From NCBI GenBank assembly GCA_031769625.1, contig JAUIMM010000121.1, positions 14,070,001-14,134,000 of the forward strand: DNA of 64,000 bases, given 5' to 3'. Shown here one piece after another: positions 34,954 through 45,602 of this stretch (position 1 is its first letter; each line of letters begins with the position of its first letter). Under the pieces are notes generated by a model. The model saw only the letters and a program-made list of their open reading frames with translations, had not been told where the DNA came from and ran no database searches. Source of the DNA: Taudactylus pleione (lineage: Eukaryota > Chordata > Amphibia > Anura > Myobatrachidae). Made by a program: the position numbers and the translations under genes.

Positions 34954-35978
34954 CAGGGGTGGCCAACCAGTCAGAGGTAAAGAGCCCAAAAATATCTGTA
35001 GGTATGTCAAAGAGCCGAGAGCATGTGCTCACTGAAGGCACACCTGCAAAAAGGGGTTTATCCTTGTGCCAGCTAGGCCACACCCCTAGTATGATTTTTG
35101 AAGGAGGATGTAAAAGCACATGTACACAATCACCGTGGAGGTAACTACTAAATGGCCAGAAAAAGCCAGAACAATATAAAAAAAATTGCAAAAAACAGAT
35201 CCACATAAAATACACTGAAACAAGCCAGATCCACATAAAATACGCTGAAAAAGCCACATCCACAAAAAATACATTGAAAAAAACAGATTCACATAATACA
35301 ATCCTCCTATGTGTCACTCCAGCCTCTCCATGTGTCAATCCAGCACTCCAGGTCCCTCTCATGCCACTCCAGCCCCCCATTTGTCACTCCAGCAGCCCCT
35401 CCATGTGTTACTCCAGCAATCCCCATGTGTCACTCCAGCCTTCCATTTGTCACTCCAGCAGACCCTCATGTCTCACAACAGCAGCCCCTCCGTGTGTCAC
35501 TGCAACAACCCCCATGTGTCACTTCAGCAGGCCCTCGTGTCACTCCAGACGACCCTCATTTGTCACAACAGCAGACCCTCATGTGCCACTCCAGCCCCCC
35601 CTCTCTCCCCGGGCCGCTCCAGTCCAGCCAACTTTCCCCACACTCCCTCCCACTCAACGGACCACTCCAGCTCCCCACATGTCACAAATAAAATTAAAAA
35701 ACATAAAAAACCCTCACAGCTTTTACCTTGTTGCGGACTGTCTGTGTCACATAGATAGGCTCTGGCGTCTGTGACTGCGTCCTCCTCGTGGCTGCAGGTT
35801 CAGTCGCAAGTTGCCCATACATGCCTCCAGAGCGGAGCAGACTGCTGCAACAAAGGACAAGCCTCCTCTGAACAGCTGCACGCCCATCAGAGTAGGTAGT
35901 AAGTGTCAGTCAGGGGAGCCGCATCAGGACAATGGAAGAGCCGTATGTGGCTCAACAGCCACAGGTTGGCTACTGCTG
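34954..35978. mobile_element. Non-autonomous hAT with perfect 8-bp duplication
   Basis: Termini CAGGGGTGGCCAACC and the complement of CAGCAGTAGCCAACC, flanked by ACTTATAC on both sides (34946-34953 and 35979-35986). The 1,025-bp interior holds two short CCACATAAAATAC repeats at 35200-35290 and a minisatellite, no gene. Confidence 0.92.
35300..35690. repeat. CACTCCAGC minisatellite in hAT
   Basis: Irregular units of about 24-30 bp with TGTCACTCCAGCAG.CCC and CCATGTGT. The plus strand lacks G, which keeps all three plus frames open and produces false proline/serine-rich proteins. Confidence 0.85.
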
Positions 35979-36375
35979 ACTTATACAAACTTTTTAGTTT
36001 GTATATTTATGTTGGTTAGTTAGAGATAGAGCTCAAAGCTATTATCTATATATTGTAGAGAGTAAAGCTGTATAATATGCTAGGGAAAATTAAAATACAT
36101 AACTAATTATATAAATACTGAGCTAAAAAGTACTGATTCAAGCTATAAAGATAAAGCAATATAGTATGAAGTCATGTTCAAGTCAATACATCTCAAGGTG
36201 GACAATCTCTTTTCCAGGGTTCATGTACCATTTTTTGCTGTACTATATAAATTGTCTGGCATACTTTTTCTTGCATAAAAGAGACTAGCTGATGTGCCCG
36301 CTTTGACCCGGGTGGACCATAGATATTTACTATTTCCATTTGCTTCATCCCATTTTAGCTTAACTTATATGCTTA

Positions 36376-36973
36376 GGGCCTGATTCAGAGCCGGACGCAA
36401 GTGGCTGCTCGTTCGCTCCGAGCGATGTTTGCCCAACTGCGCATGCGTACGGATCATAATACGCATGCGCGAACCACTCAGTGCGGCCGAAAATCGTGTG
36501 CTCGCAAAATAGCGAATGCCTGCTATTTTGAGTGACAGGAGGAGGTGTATGTGGGTGGTAACAGGGGAAGGTGCTTGAAAATGGGGAGTGGAGATCCGAT
36601 CGCAGGCGTGCTTAAAGGTCAAAACGGGCGTTTTATGGGTGTGCATAATTAAAACTTCAGCGTCATTGACAACGTCACGGGGTTTTTTTTTGCCAGAACT
36701 GCTCGCAAAATTGTGGTAGCAAAAACCAACCACAGGAATAGCGAGCAACTCATACCCTGTTCGATGTACTCGATTAATCTAATAAATAGCGGACATGACG
36801 TAGGATGCGAGCGGCCAGGGGGCGTATTTTCCCAAAAAACGACCGCAAGTTTTGTACGCTCGTTCAGACCTAGAGGCGTGAACAGACCGCAAACAGCGAA
36901 CGGTTCATTTGAATAGCCACCCCTATTTTCTTGACGAGCGAGCACAAATAGCGTCCGGCTCTGAATCAGGCCC
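36376..36973. mobile_element. Harbinger-type MITE with TTA duplication
   Basis: Termini GGGCCTGATTCAGAGCCGG and CCGGCTCTGAATCAGGCCC, perfect TTA duplication (36373-36375, 36974-36976). Inserted within the Helitron remnant. Interior blocks shared with 21731-22345 and 32004-32593. Confidence 0.92.
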
Positions 36974-36978
36974 TTAGT

Positions 36979-37347
36979 TCATTTCCTCCTCGCGGGGAAA
37001 ACTTCATCACCAAAACTCTCATAGAGTTCAACATTGTGGTAAACCTCGAAGACGCCAGCCACCACCAGTTCACATAAACCACCATAAGCAAAGGGTTGGG
37101 ACGTGTTAAAGAGGTACTCAGTAGATCTGGTGTAGTTGTCCCCCTCACTGTTGTGGAACATGAAGGAGAAGTTCTCCCAGTTGTCCATCATGTTCATCAC
37201 GATTAGCTCACGCACCTCCCTAGCCATTAGCTGAGTGTCATACATGAGATAGGAGAGGGACCGGAACAGGCATTCTCCATCTCCTTTGATGGGGACAACA
37301 TTGTAAGACACCATCTCCCCAATAACATTCCAAAACAGAATTACCAA
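36979..37347 (-). pseudogene. OTU-type cysteine protease fragment
   Basis: A 122-residue frame; the likely functional part starts near MVSYNVVPIKGDGECLFRSL (residue of about 12). The D-G-x-C-L-F motif with its catalytic cysteine is intact, followed by REVRELIV, NWENF, NYTRS, and YGGLCELV. The segment after CELV that usually holds GQIFP is missing, and the frame stops before the region where OTU proteases carry the catalytic histidine. OTU enzymes cleave ubiquitin chains; in transposons their role is unclear. Probably Helitron-derived, not a host OTUD gene. Confidence 0.7.
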
Positions 37348-37576
37348 GTTCGAAATTCAAATTCGCAAATCAAGTGAAGTACCGTATTACAATATTACAA
37401 TACAAATTAGGGTAAGTTTCAAGTGAATTTTTTTTAAATTGTATAGGAAGTCTACTACGATCAACCCCTACCTGTGGCATGGGTGATTGTAATAAAAAAT
37501 CTGATGAGAACTGGAATGGCTAAATAGTATCTTTATTGGGTAATGTTATACAATATATATATGTATATATATATAT

Positions 37577-38017
37577 ATAGCGTTCCCACTAGGCTGTTTT
37601 GGCGGGGCGCGGCGCCCTGCCCTCCTTCTGGAGGGCAAAAAGCACCCTGCCCTCCAGGAGGAGGGCAAAAAGCGCCCTGCCCTCACAAGCCTGCGGGAGC
37701 CGTTCTCACCCGCGGGACGCAGTGTCCCGCGGGTGGAGAAACATGCGGTGACCCTGTCACCGCCGGAGAATAGACGCCGGGCGCATGCGCCCGGCATCTA
37801 GTCTCCCTGTCTGCAGGGCTTGGGGGCTGCCCGGCGTGTCCGTAAGTGCCGGGCACGCCCCCAAGAGTGACGAAGAGAGGACGCGTCTTATAGACACGCC
37901 CCCTTTTCCGATGACCACGCCCCCTTCTCGGTCGCGTGCGCGCCGAATGCGCGCGCACGGGCATGCCCTCTCTAGCTCCGGCGCCCTGCCTCCCGCCGGA
38001 GCTAGAGGGAACACTAT
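37577..38017. mobile_element. GC-rich hairpin MITE in TA microsatellite
   Basis: Diverged terminal repeats TATAGCGTTCCCACTAG and TATAGTGTTCCCTCTAG (reverse complement), inserted in a (TA)n tract so the duplication cannot be read. Inside are several hairpins: TGCCCTCC..GGAGGGCA repeats, CCCGCGGGACGCAGTGTCCC, and the GCGCATGCGC palindrome near 37773-37803, which has relatives at 12-51 and 56403-56441. Non-coding. Confidence 0.65.
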
Positions 38018-38043
38018 ATATATATATACACACACATAGTCAG

Positions 38044-38169
38044 GTGCATACATTTGCAGTAGAGGCCTGGCAGAGCATCACCAGGGATGAAACCCAGCGT
38101 CTGGTGATGTCTATGCGTTCCAGACTTCAGGCTGTAATTGTCTGCAAAGGTTTTGCAACAAAGTATTAA
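38044..38169 (+). pseudogene. Tc1/mariner transposase C-terminal scrap
   Basis: A 41-residue in-frame piece ending in a stop: EAWQSIT, ETQRLVMSM, RLQAVIVCKG and FATKY match the usual end of Tc1-like transposases (W..I, LV.SM..R..AVI..KG..T.Y). The catalytic DDE region is absent; the GC-rich MITE lies immediately upstream. Confidence 0.7.
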
Positions 38170-38959
38170 AAAGTGAAAGTTAGATTTAGGATTGTTTAGT
38201 TTGTCCCATTAATTAATTACGTTATTGGTTTTTAAACAAAATGTTACACTATATATGTTTCATCTGGCTCTGTTTGAGCCTCTACTATTAAGGTTTCCAG
38301 ATATTTTGGAGTCCCGGGGCCATCCCACCGCATGGAACCCCAGTAAAAGAACTACAGATAAGCCTAAAAGTTTTATTATCTGGTACGCACATTTATACTT
38401 GAGCACGTGCACCATTACTTTAAAGTTACTACACTATCAGGCGCATGTTCTTTCCAAACTTCACTTCCAGATCACATTTGTCCTGATTGCCATTCGGGAA
38501 CACGGGAAGACTGCTGCCACCTTCACCAGAAGGATCAAAGTGTCACATCTGTTAGCACGAAATTAATTTTACATATTTATAAAGAATTTCCCACACCGCA
38601 GTGCAAAATTGTCTGAAACTTGAACCAATGCGCCGTTCTATAAACCCTCTACATATATATATATAAACACATATGTGTTTACTCACGAACAGTGTATACA
38701 ATGTTTTATAGCAACACAACAGGGTGTGAGGAACAAAAGAGTTTCCGCAGTGGATAGAGAACTGAACAATGGTGTCCTCTGGTCTAAGTTTAAACAGTTC
38801 CTGTAGTATAGGAGAAAGTCACTGAATCTTCATAGAGCTGCTGGGCATCTGTGTGCCTTAAAGTTTCTGTGTATGTGTCGTGGTAAGTATAATCTCCAGG
38901 TGGACGAATGGTGGTCGCTACCCGGTAGGAATTTTTTACAAAGAAAAAAAAAGTTTAAA
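38170..38959. other. Unassigned sequence after Tc1 scrap
   Basis: May include the non-coding right end of the Tc1-like element, but no matching terminal repeat was found. A (TA)n tract lies at 38650-38664. Confidence 0.35.
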
Positions 38960-39119
38960 GGGGTCTATGTACTAAGCCTTGGAGAGAGATAAAGTGGATG
39001 GAGATCAAGTACCAACCAATCAGCTGATAACTGCCATTTTTTAAATACAGCTTGTAAAGTGAGTTAGGAGCTGATTGGTTGGCACTTTATTTCTCTCCAA
39101 GGCTTAGTACATAGACCCC
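38960..39119. mobile_element. Palindromic MITE, second copy
   Basis: GGGGTCTATGTACTAAGCC and its complement at the ends, and ACCAACCAATCAGCTGAT mirrored inside. Same family as 29102-29260. Confidence 0.82.
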
Positions 39120-39500
39120 AAGTCCTTAGCAGTGGCAGCTCCAATTTAGACAGGGGAGCCACACCAACTGCCACCCCAAGTACTGCTAAACATCACTGGC
39201 AGTTGGTGTGGCTCCTCTATTGAATATTGGACTGCGCTGGAGCCGCTACTTGTCCCAGACAATGAGCTTACAGTCCCGCAGCACTTGGGTCATGTTGCTT
39301 TGTCACTCAATCACCTAGGTTGAGAGGAGACATTTTACCCCTTTTCAGCCCCTTAGAATTAAAATAAAAAAAAACTGCATGCTTAGTTGGTGCATAGGTC
39401 ATGGAAGCAATATGCTCCCCGAATTTCATGATTCTAGGTCCAGGGGTTTGGGCGGAGCGCTGATAAGTCAGAGAGTTAGGACATTTGTTTATATATATTA
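39120..39500. other. Short inverted repeat and unassigned sequence
   Basis: AGGGGAGCCACACCAACTGCC (39150-39170) is mirrored by GGCAGTTGGTGTGGCTCCTC (39199-39218), giving a hairpin. The rest is unassigned. Confidence 0.5.
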
Positions 39501-39840
39501 AAACAAGAGATATGGTAAGAACTTACCTTTGTTATCTCTGTTTCTACAAAGTCCATTGGGTCCACAGGGTTGACCTTGGGGTATAGCTGGATCTGGATCC
39601 ACGGGCACCACGCAGTTAAAGCTTTTGCTGCTCCCAGGATGCACTTGGGTCCATCCTCCTCTATACCCCGCCCCCGAGCCACAGGCACCTCAGTTGGTAA
39701 GCAGCCAAGGCCGGAGGAGGAGACTAAACAGAGAGAAAGAAGACTGGAACACACAAGAAACCATACTCACAGAAATGGGAGACGGAAAACCGGTGACCAA
39801 CAACACAGCCCATTTGAAGCCAGGTGCGTCAGGGCGGGCG

Positions 39841-39944
39841 CCCTGTGGACCCTATGGACTTCGTAGAAACAGAGATAACAAAGGTAAGTTCTTACCATAT
39901 CTCTTGTTTTCTACTTCAGGGGGTCCACAGGGTTGACCTTGGGG
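39841..39944. repeat. DIRS copy B internal complementary region
   Basis: Read in reverse complement, it joins the 45602 terminus to the 39501 terminus, as in copy A (4937-5052). Confidence 0.85.
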
Positions 39945-39959
39945 ATGTCCCAAAGCAGT

Positions 39960-41747
39960 TCAACTAAGGGCGGGGACGCTCCTGTGCAGAAAGGAGAATC
40001 CTGCGCCGAAGGATGCATCCTGAGAGGCAAAGGTGTCAAACACAAAAAACCTCAAAAACATCTGAATGGAAGACCAAGTGGCTGCCTTGCACAGCTGAAC
40101 AGCGGAGGCACCACGTCTAGCAGCCCAAGAAGGACCCAAAGACCGAGTGGAATGAGCCTTAACAGAGGCTGGAACAGGTAAACCTTCCTGTATATAAGCT
40201 TTCCTAATAACAGAACAAAGCCAACGGGCTAAAGTTTGTTTGTTGGCAGGCCAACCCCTCTTATGAAAACCAAAGAGGACAAACAAAGAATCGGACCTAC
40301 TAACAGAAGCAGTCCGATCAACATAAATTCTGAGAGCACGGACAACGTCCAACGAAGCCTCGCCAGCTGTAAGATAAGGGGACTGAAAAGCTGGCACCAC
40401 CAGTTCCTGATTGATGTGGAACTTAGAGACAACTTTAGGCAAAAACTCAGGACGAGGGCGAAGCACTGCTTTGTCCTGGTGAAAAATTAAGAAGGGGGGA
40501 CTACAGGAAAGTGCCCCCAACTCGGATACCCTCCTGGCCGAAGCAATTGCCAGGACAAAAACAGTCTTAAGTGTTAACCACTTGAGGTCAACCGACTCGA
40601 GAGGTTCAAAAGGAGGTTCCAGCAGGACCCGAAGAACCACCGCCAAGTCCCACGGAGCCACTGGAGGCACAAAGGGAGGCTGGATTCTAAGAACACCCTG
40701 GAAAAAGTTGTGAACGTCAGGCAGTGTAGCGATTCTACGTTGGAACCACACAGACAGAGCCGATACATGAACCTTCAGGGAAGCAAGATGTAAGCCCAGG
40801 TCAAGACCTGACTGCAGAAATGCCAAAATCCAAGAAACCCTGAACACCTGAGGATGAAAGTTTCTGGACTCACACCACTGAAAGTAAGTGTCCCACACTC
40901 TGTGGTAAATCCGTGCAGAGGCAGGTTTATGCGCCCTCAGCATGGTACTGATGACAGAGTTTGAAAAGCCCTGGGACCTTACGACGGCTGTCTCAAGAGC
41001 CACGCCGTCAAAGACAGCCGACCTAGATCTGGGTAAAGGCAAGGCCCCTGAGACAGCAGGTCCCGACGCTGAGGCAGAAGGAACTGGGCATCTACGGACA
41101 AGCTCCTGAGATCGGAGTACCAAGGACGTCTGGGCCACACTGGAGCCACCAGCAGAAACGAGCCCCCGTCCTGTTTGATTTTTCTTAGTATCCGAGGTAA
41201 CAGGGAGATTGGAGGGAACAGGTACGCTAGGTGAAATGTCCATTTCACTGACAGCGCATCCACCAGGCTTGCGCCTGCGTCCCTTGTCCTTGAGCCATAC
41301 ACGGGTAACTTGCAATTGTGCCGGGAGTCCATCAGGTCCAACTCCGGCAGTCCCTATTTGTCTACGAGAAGTTGAAACACCTCTGGGTGAAGCGACCATT
41401 CCCCGGGATGCACGTCGTGACGGCTGAGGAAGTCTGCCTCCCAATTGAGGACTCCCGGGATGAAGACTGCCGAGATTGCTGGAAGGTGGCACTCTGCCCA
41501 AGCCAGGATCTGAGACACCTCCGACATTGCAGCTCGACTGCGAGTTCCTCCCTGGTGATTGATGTACGCCACCGTGGTGGCGTTGTCGGATTGCACCTGA
41601 ACTGCCCTTCCGTGAAGAGCGGTGCCTGACGACAGCAGAGCCCTGTACACGGCCCGCTGCTCCAGCACGTTTATGGGAAGAACTGCTTCCTCCGCAGACC
41701 AATGGGACAATGAGCTGGTCACTGCCCCCCAACCCGGAGACTGGCAT
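39960..41747 (-). CDS. DIRS copy B tyrosine recombinase (open, nucleophile lost)
   Basis: An open frame of 595 codons, of which about the last 350 form the recombinase: TMLRAHKPASARIYHRVW in the N-terminal DNA-binding part, SARRVSELGAL with the first arginine, and HSTRS with H-x-x-R. At the end, where copy A has FLRFYAFD, copy B reads FLRFFVFD, so the catalytic tyrosine is replaced by phenylalanine (TAT to TTT). The first 240 codons overlap the RT/RNase H gene in another frame; they are serine/glycine/arginine-rich without a recognised domain. Confidence 0.8.
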   Translation of the reverse strand: MPVSGLGGSDQLIVPLVCGGSSSSHKRAGAAGRVQGSAVVRHRSSRKGSSGAIRQRHHGGVHQSPGRNSQSSCNVGGVSDPGLGRVPPSSNLGSLHPGSPQLGGRLPQPSRRASRGMVASPRGVSTSRRQIGTAGVGPDGLPAQLQVTRVWLKDKGRRRKPGGCAVSEMDISPSVPVPSNLPVTSDTKKNQTGRGLVSAGGSSVAQTSLVLRSQELVRRCPVPSASASGPAVSGALPLPRSRSAVFDGVALETAVVRSQGFSNSVISTMLRAHKPASARIYHRVWDTYFQWCESRNFHPQVFRVSWILAFLQSGLDLGLHLASLKVHVSALSVWFQRRIATLPDVHNFFQGVLRIQPPFVPPVAPWDLAVVLRVLLEPPFEPLESVDLKWLTLKTVFVLAIASARRVSELGALSCSPPFLIFHQDKAVLRPRPEFLPKVVSKFHINQELVVPAFQSPYLTAGEASLDVVRALRIYVDRTASVSRSDSLFVLFGFHKRGWPANKQTLARWLCSVIRKAYIQEGLPVPASVKAHSTRSLGPSWAARRGASAVQLCKAATWSSIQMFLRFFVFDTFASQDASFGAGFSFLHRSVPALS

Positions 41748-42886
41748 CTGTTGTGAGCAGAACCCAGTCCGGGATCCAAAAGGGGCGACCCTCGATGAGA
41801 TGAGCTGGCTGAAGCCACAAAGCTAGAGACTGGCGCACTTCCGAGGACAAGACCAGCGTCTGGGATCGGATCCGGTGAGGTAACCCGTTCCATTCCTATA
41901 GAATCTGCCCCTGCAGGGGCCTGGAATGAAACTGGGCAAATTGCACCATGTCGAATGCCGACACCATGGACCCTAGGACTCTCATGGCCGAGTGGACCGA
42001 CACCCTGGCACTGCTCAGGCAACTGTGTATCCACAGTTGTAGGGTGGACACCTTTTCCGGAGTCAGGAAAATCCTTTGCTGACGAGAATCCAGAAGGGCT
42101 CCCAAATGAACCATCCGTTGTGATGGGATCAGAGATGACTTCTTCCAATTTATCAACCACCCGTGTGCCTGAAGACAAGCAATGGTCAGGTGGAGATGTC
42201 GAAGAAGTACCTCCGGGGAGCTGGCCAGCAGAAGAAGATCGTCCAGATACGGCAGCAGCCGTATACCCTGGCCCCGAAGGTGGGCGGCCATAATAGCCAT
42301 CACCTTGGTGAACACCCTCGGAGCCGAGGAAAGGCCAAAAGGCAATGCCCGAAACTGGTAGTGATGTTGCAGGATAGCAAACCTCAGATACCGCTGGTGT
42401 GCAGGTACTATGGGCACCTGGAGATAGGCGTCCTGGATATCCAGGGAGACCATGTAATCCCCGGGTTCCATTGCCCGAATGATGGAACATAATGTTTCCA
42501 TCCTGAATTTGGGAACCCTGAGGTATTTGTTCAGAGACTTCAAATTCAGGATAGGGCGATGAGAACCATTGGGCTTCTGTACCAGAAACAGAGTAAATAG
42601 TACCCCGTCCCGCGTTGAGACTGCGGAACTGGAACAATGACCCCTGCTTGTAGCAAGGATTCTATAGCTACCTGAATCTGGGAAGCTTTGGTCTTGCCCA
42701 GAGAAGGACCCGTGCAAAAAAACTGGTGGGGCGGCCTGAGCCGAAAGGACAGGGCGTACCCCTGAAAGACTACTTCTCAAACCCAGGCATCCGTGGTAGT
42801 ATTGTGCCAGCACTGGGCGAATTGGAGAAGTCGGCCTCCCACTCTGAGGTCCCACAGAGGGAGGCCCGTCCCATCAGGCAGTAGGT
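40979..42886 (-). pseudogene. DIRS copy B RT / RNase H / methyltransferase-like (broken)
   Basis: Same domain order as copy A. RT motifs LVQKPNGSHRPILNLKSLN, SLDIQDAYLQV, PFGLSSAPRVF and YLDD are intact in one frame (to 41896), with a frameshift at about 42600 before them. A stop at about 41895 ends this frame; RNase H (QSDNATTVAYINHQGG) follows in another frame, a stop after FQLLVDK at 41354, and the methyltransferase-like tail to 40979. At least three disabling changes. Confidence 0.85.
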
Positions 42887-44409
42887 TTATCCTCCTGCTT
42901 GGAAGAAGGGCGCTGAGCACTCCATGCCTGTTTCTTGGGCTTGGGTGCGGCCTTGGTCGCTGAATGTCTCGGGAAGGACTGACCCTTGGCCTTACCTTGA
43001 ACCCGAAAGGCAGAGCTCCTTACCTTGGTCGGCACTGAAGCCGAAGGAAGGAAGGCTGACTTGGATTTAGCCAAAGTATCTACTATCTTGTCCAAGTCCG
43101 GACCAAATAGTAACTCTCCATTAAAAGGCAAGGCCTCCAGACCCTTTTTAGAGTCCGTATCTGCTCGCCAAGACCTCAGCCACAAGGACCGACGAGCAGA
43201 CATAGCTGCAGCCGAAACCCTAGAGGTCAGCAGGCTAGCATCCAACGACGCTTCCCCTATATAGGAAGCAGCATCCCTCATTTGCCCAATTAATGCTCTC
43301 TGGATATCCAGAGCATCTTCTGGAAATGAATCCTCCAAAGCGTTAGCCCAGCTCTCGATGGCTTTAGCCACCCACGAGATGGCCATGGACGGGCGCGCCA
43401 CCACCCCTGAAAGGGAGTAAATAGATTTCAAACAGATCTCTACCTTCCTGTCCGTGGGATCCTTTAAGGAGGAGATAGATGGCAACGGCAGCGTAGCGCT
43501 CTTAATCAAACGAGTGACATGGGAATCCACCGCTGGTGGAGTCTCCCACTTCCTGCAATGAGCTTCAGGAAAAGGGTAATAAGATGCCAACCTCTTTTGA
43601 GGCTGGAATCTCTTACTGGGCATCTGCCAGGCCCCCGCCATATGATCCGTAAACTGGTCAGACAAGGGAAAGACACTCAAAGTTACCTTGGTCTTTTTAA
43701 AATTAGGGTACTTAGGGGTATCATCCTCTATATTCAGAATAGCCCGCACCACCCTAACCAATGCCGGAACATTTATGGAGGATTTAGTCTCCATCTCCTG
43801 GGCCATGGCGTCTGAGTCAGAGTCCTCGTGGACTTGTCCGTCATCTGAGGACACATCCGAGTCCAACAGCTGCGCCGTCAGAGAACTCACTACGGGACTC
43901 TTAGACGCCTTAGAGGGCAAATCACTCTTAAACATCGACTGAAAAGCCGAAGATGAGGCAGCCAAACTCTGTACAGAGTTAGAGAGGACATCCACCCATG
44001 GTGGAGGAGCCGCTTGAGGAAAACTCGGAAAAGGCACCACAGACTGCTGCGTCACAGGGGGGGACTGGACATACACAGGTAACCGCGCATAAGGACCCAC
44101 AGTCTGAGACCCGGGGGGAGACTGCAATAATTGCGGAATACCCGGGGAATGGGGGATGCTAGGCTGGGGCAACACCCTGATAGGTACTGCAGGCGGAACA
44201 GCTAAACCGTCCACAATTGACGCCAGCACCTGTGAAAACATCGCCCAAGGAGGATCCTGCGACATAGGGGGTTTAGAGGGGCCAGGTACCAGCTGGCACC
44301 GCCCGCACAGACCATCCTGAGATAGTTCCTCCCTATCCACTCCTGCAGAACAGCGTCTGCAGGAAAGCAACACAGGAGCCACGGAGTGCTCAATTTCCTC
44401 ATCAGACAT
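42874..44409 (-). CDS. DIRS copy B gag-like protein
   Basis: A 511-residue open frame. The start is taken at MSDEEIEHS (44409), which matches the start of copy A; the frame is open for 33 codons further upstream. CRRC...CGRC near the N-terminus could bind zinc. A proline-rich stretch (about 70-140) is followed by an acidic serine-rich part, then a conserved region with FPLSDQ, RKWETPPAVDSHV and SIYSLSG, and a basic tail. The end overlaps the RT start. Function by position and similarity to copy A only. Confidence 0.85.
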   Translation of the reverse strand: MSDEEIEHSVAPVLLSCRRCSAGVDREELSQDGLCGRCQLVPGPSKPPMSQDPPWAMFSQVLASIVDGLAVPPAVPIRVLPQPSIPHSPGIPQLLQSPPGSQTVGPYARLPVYVQSPPVTQQSVVPFPSFPQAAPPPWVDVLSNSVQSLAASSSAFQSMFKSDLPSKASKSPVVSSLTAQLLDSDVSSDDGQVHEDSDSDAMAQEMETKSSINVPALVRVVRAILNIEDDTPKYPNFKKTKVTLSVFPLSDQFTDHMAGAWQMPSKRFQPQKRLASYYPFPEAHCRKWETPPAVDSHVTRLIKSATLPLPSISSLKDPTDRKVEICLKSIYSLSGVVARPSMAISWVAKAIESWANALEDSFPEDALDIQRALIGQMRDAASYIGEASLDASLLTSRVSAAAMSARRSLWLRSWRADTDSKKGLEALPFNGELLFGPDLDKIVDTLAKSKSAFLPSASVPTKVRSSAFRVQGKAKGQSFPRHSATKAAPKPKKQAWSAQRPSSKQEDKPTA

Positions 44410-45602
44410 GACACAATAAATATGCAATAAATCTGTATCACAAGGAAGAGATGTTACAACACCAGCGCACTCACAAGTATGAAACACAAACAGTCCACAA
44501 TATGGCACTGAGTAGCATACAACTGTATGTGACCGACCTCACAAATACTTGATTAATATAAGTGAGGTCCACAGAAAAGCCCTTCCCCCACACACCTATC
44601 GGGCCGTAGGAGAAGAAAAGGGACAGGTATAAGCTGACAGTAAGTAGAAAAAGCACAGACAGGCAGCACTAGCAATAGTCACATACAATGCAGAGGATAT
44701 GTTATATATACTCACTGCACCTTTACACTAGAATCAACCTCCCAGATTCAGTGTCTGGGAGGGCTATAGCGCTGTGTACACTGTCCTCACAGGGGAGAGG
44801 TACGCAGGGGGACCGGGTCAGCACCGCCTGGGAGATCTGCTGCATTGATGCCAATAGAAGATGGCTGCCGGAGAGCTCTGAGGAGGAGTGGCCACAGTAG
44901 GAGCAGCTCAGCGACGCCAGCACACATGAGAGAAGGCGCGCTGAGCTGAGGGGAGGAGCCGCTAAACCAGGGAAGGCTGCCTCCCCTGGCTAGTGTTTAA
45001 CCCCAGGGATGCCGGTTCCCTTCTGGTCCTTACACCCTGGTGGTCCAGCGGTCACGTGGGGTATTCCTGTGAAGGGGGAGCCCGCCGCCGCTGTCCACCG
45101 GCAGCAATAGACTGCATTTTCCCCGTGAGCAACGGAAACAGCGCTGCTCACGGCTTACCTTGTCCCCGTGAGCCCGGCAGCAGTCAGTGGGAGGTCCCGG
45201 AGCCACGCTAGTACTGACTCCGGGGTCCCGCTGCGATCCCCAGATCAGTACTGGCGTCGCAGCGCCAGCGGGGATGTTGGAGCGGCAGCTTGGACGTCCA
45301 GATGGACAGTCTGATGCTGCCGCTCTAAAGATAGAAAAAATAAATAAATAAAATATTTTTTTTAAAAATTAAAAATAAGCTTAGATGCTGCTACTGCAGC
45401 CCCACTGCACCAGGGTGACCCGACTCCGGCCGGGCACCAACTAAACATGAGGCCTGTGGCTCGGGGGTGGGGTATAGAGGAGGATGGACCCAAGTGCATC
45501 CTGGGAGCAGCAAAAGCTTTAACTGCGTGGTGCCCGTGGATCCAGATCCAGCTATACCCCAAGGTCAACCCTGTGGACCCCCTATGGACCCTGAAGTAGA
45601 AA

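Larger units (their letters stand above)
36285..37347 (-). mobile_element. Helitron remnant (3' end) with OTU gene fragment
   Basis: On the minus strand an OTU protease frame (37347-36979) is followed, after removal of a later MITE, by a GC hairpin (ACCCGGGTCAAAGCGGG) and, 8 bases on, CTAG followed by T at 36285. A short hairpin then CTRR, with insertion before T, is the Helitron 3' signature, and OTU domains are known from animal Helitrons. The Rep/helicase part is not in the window upstream of the fragment, so the element is truncated. Confidence 0.55.
39501..45602 (-). mobile_element. DIRS1-type retrotransposon, copy B
   Basis: About 6.1 kb, minus strand, with the same terminal repeats, internal complementary region (39841-39944) and gene order as copy A. 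The element starts AAACAAGAGATATGG and ends CCCTGAAGTAGAAA. Gag and the recombinase frame are open, RT is broken, and the recombinase has lost its nucleophile. The two copies differ at many positions but align over their whole length, so both descend from one family and inserted independently. Confidence 0.93.

Noticed and set aside
35274..35774. Proline/serine/histidine-rich gene on the plus strand
   Set aside because: Three overlapping plus frames are all open because the minisatellite lacks G on this strand; it lies in a hAT with clear termini.
36979..37347. Host OTU deubiquitinase gene
   Set aside because: Single exon, truncated, no histidine motif, and next to a Helitron-like terminus.
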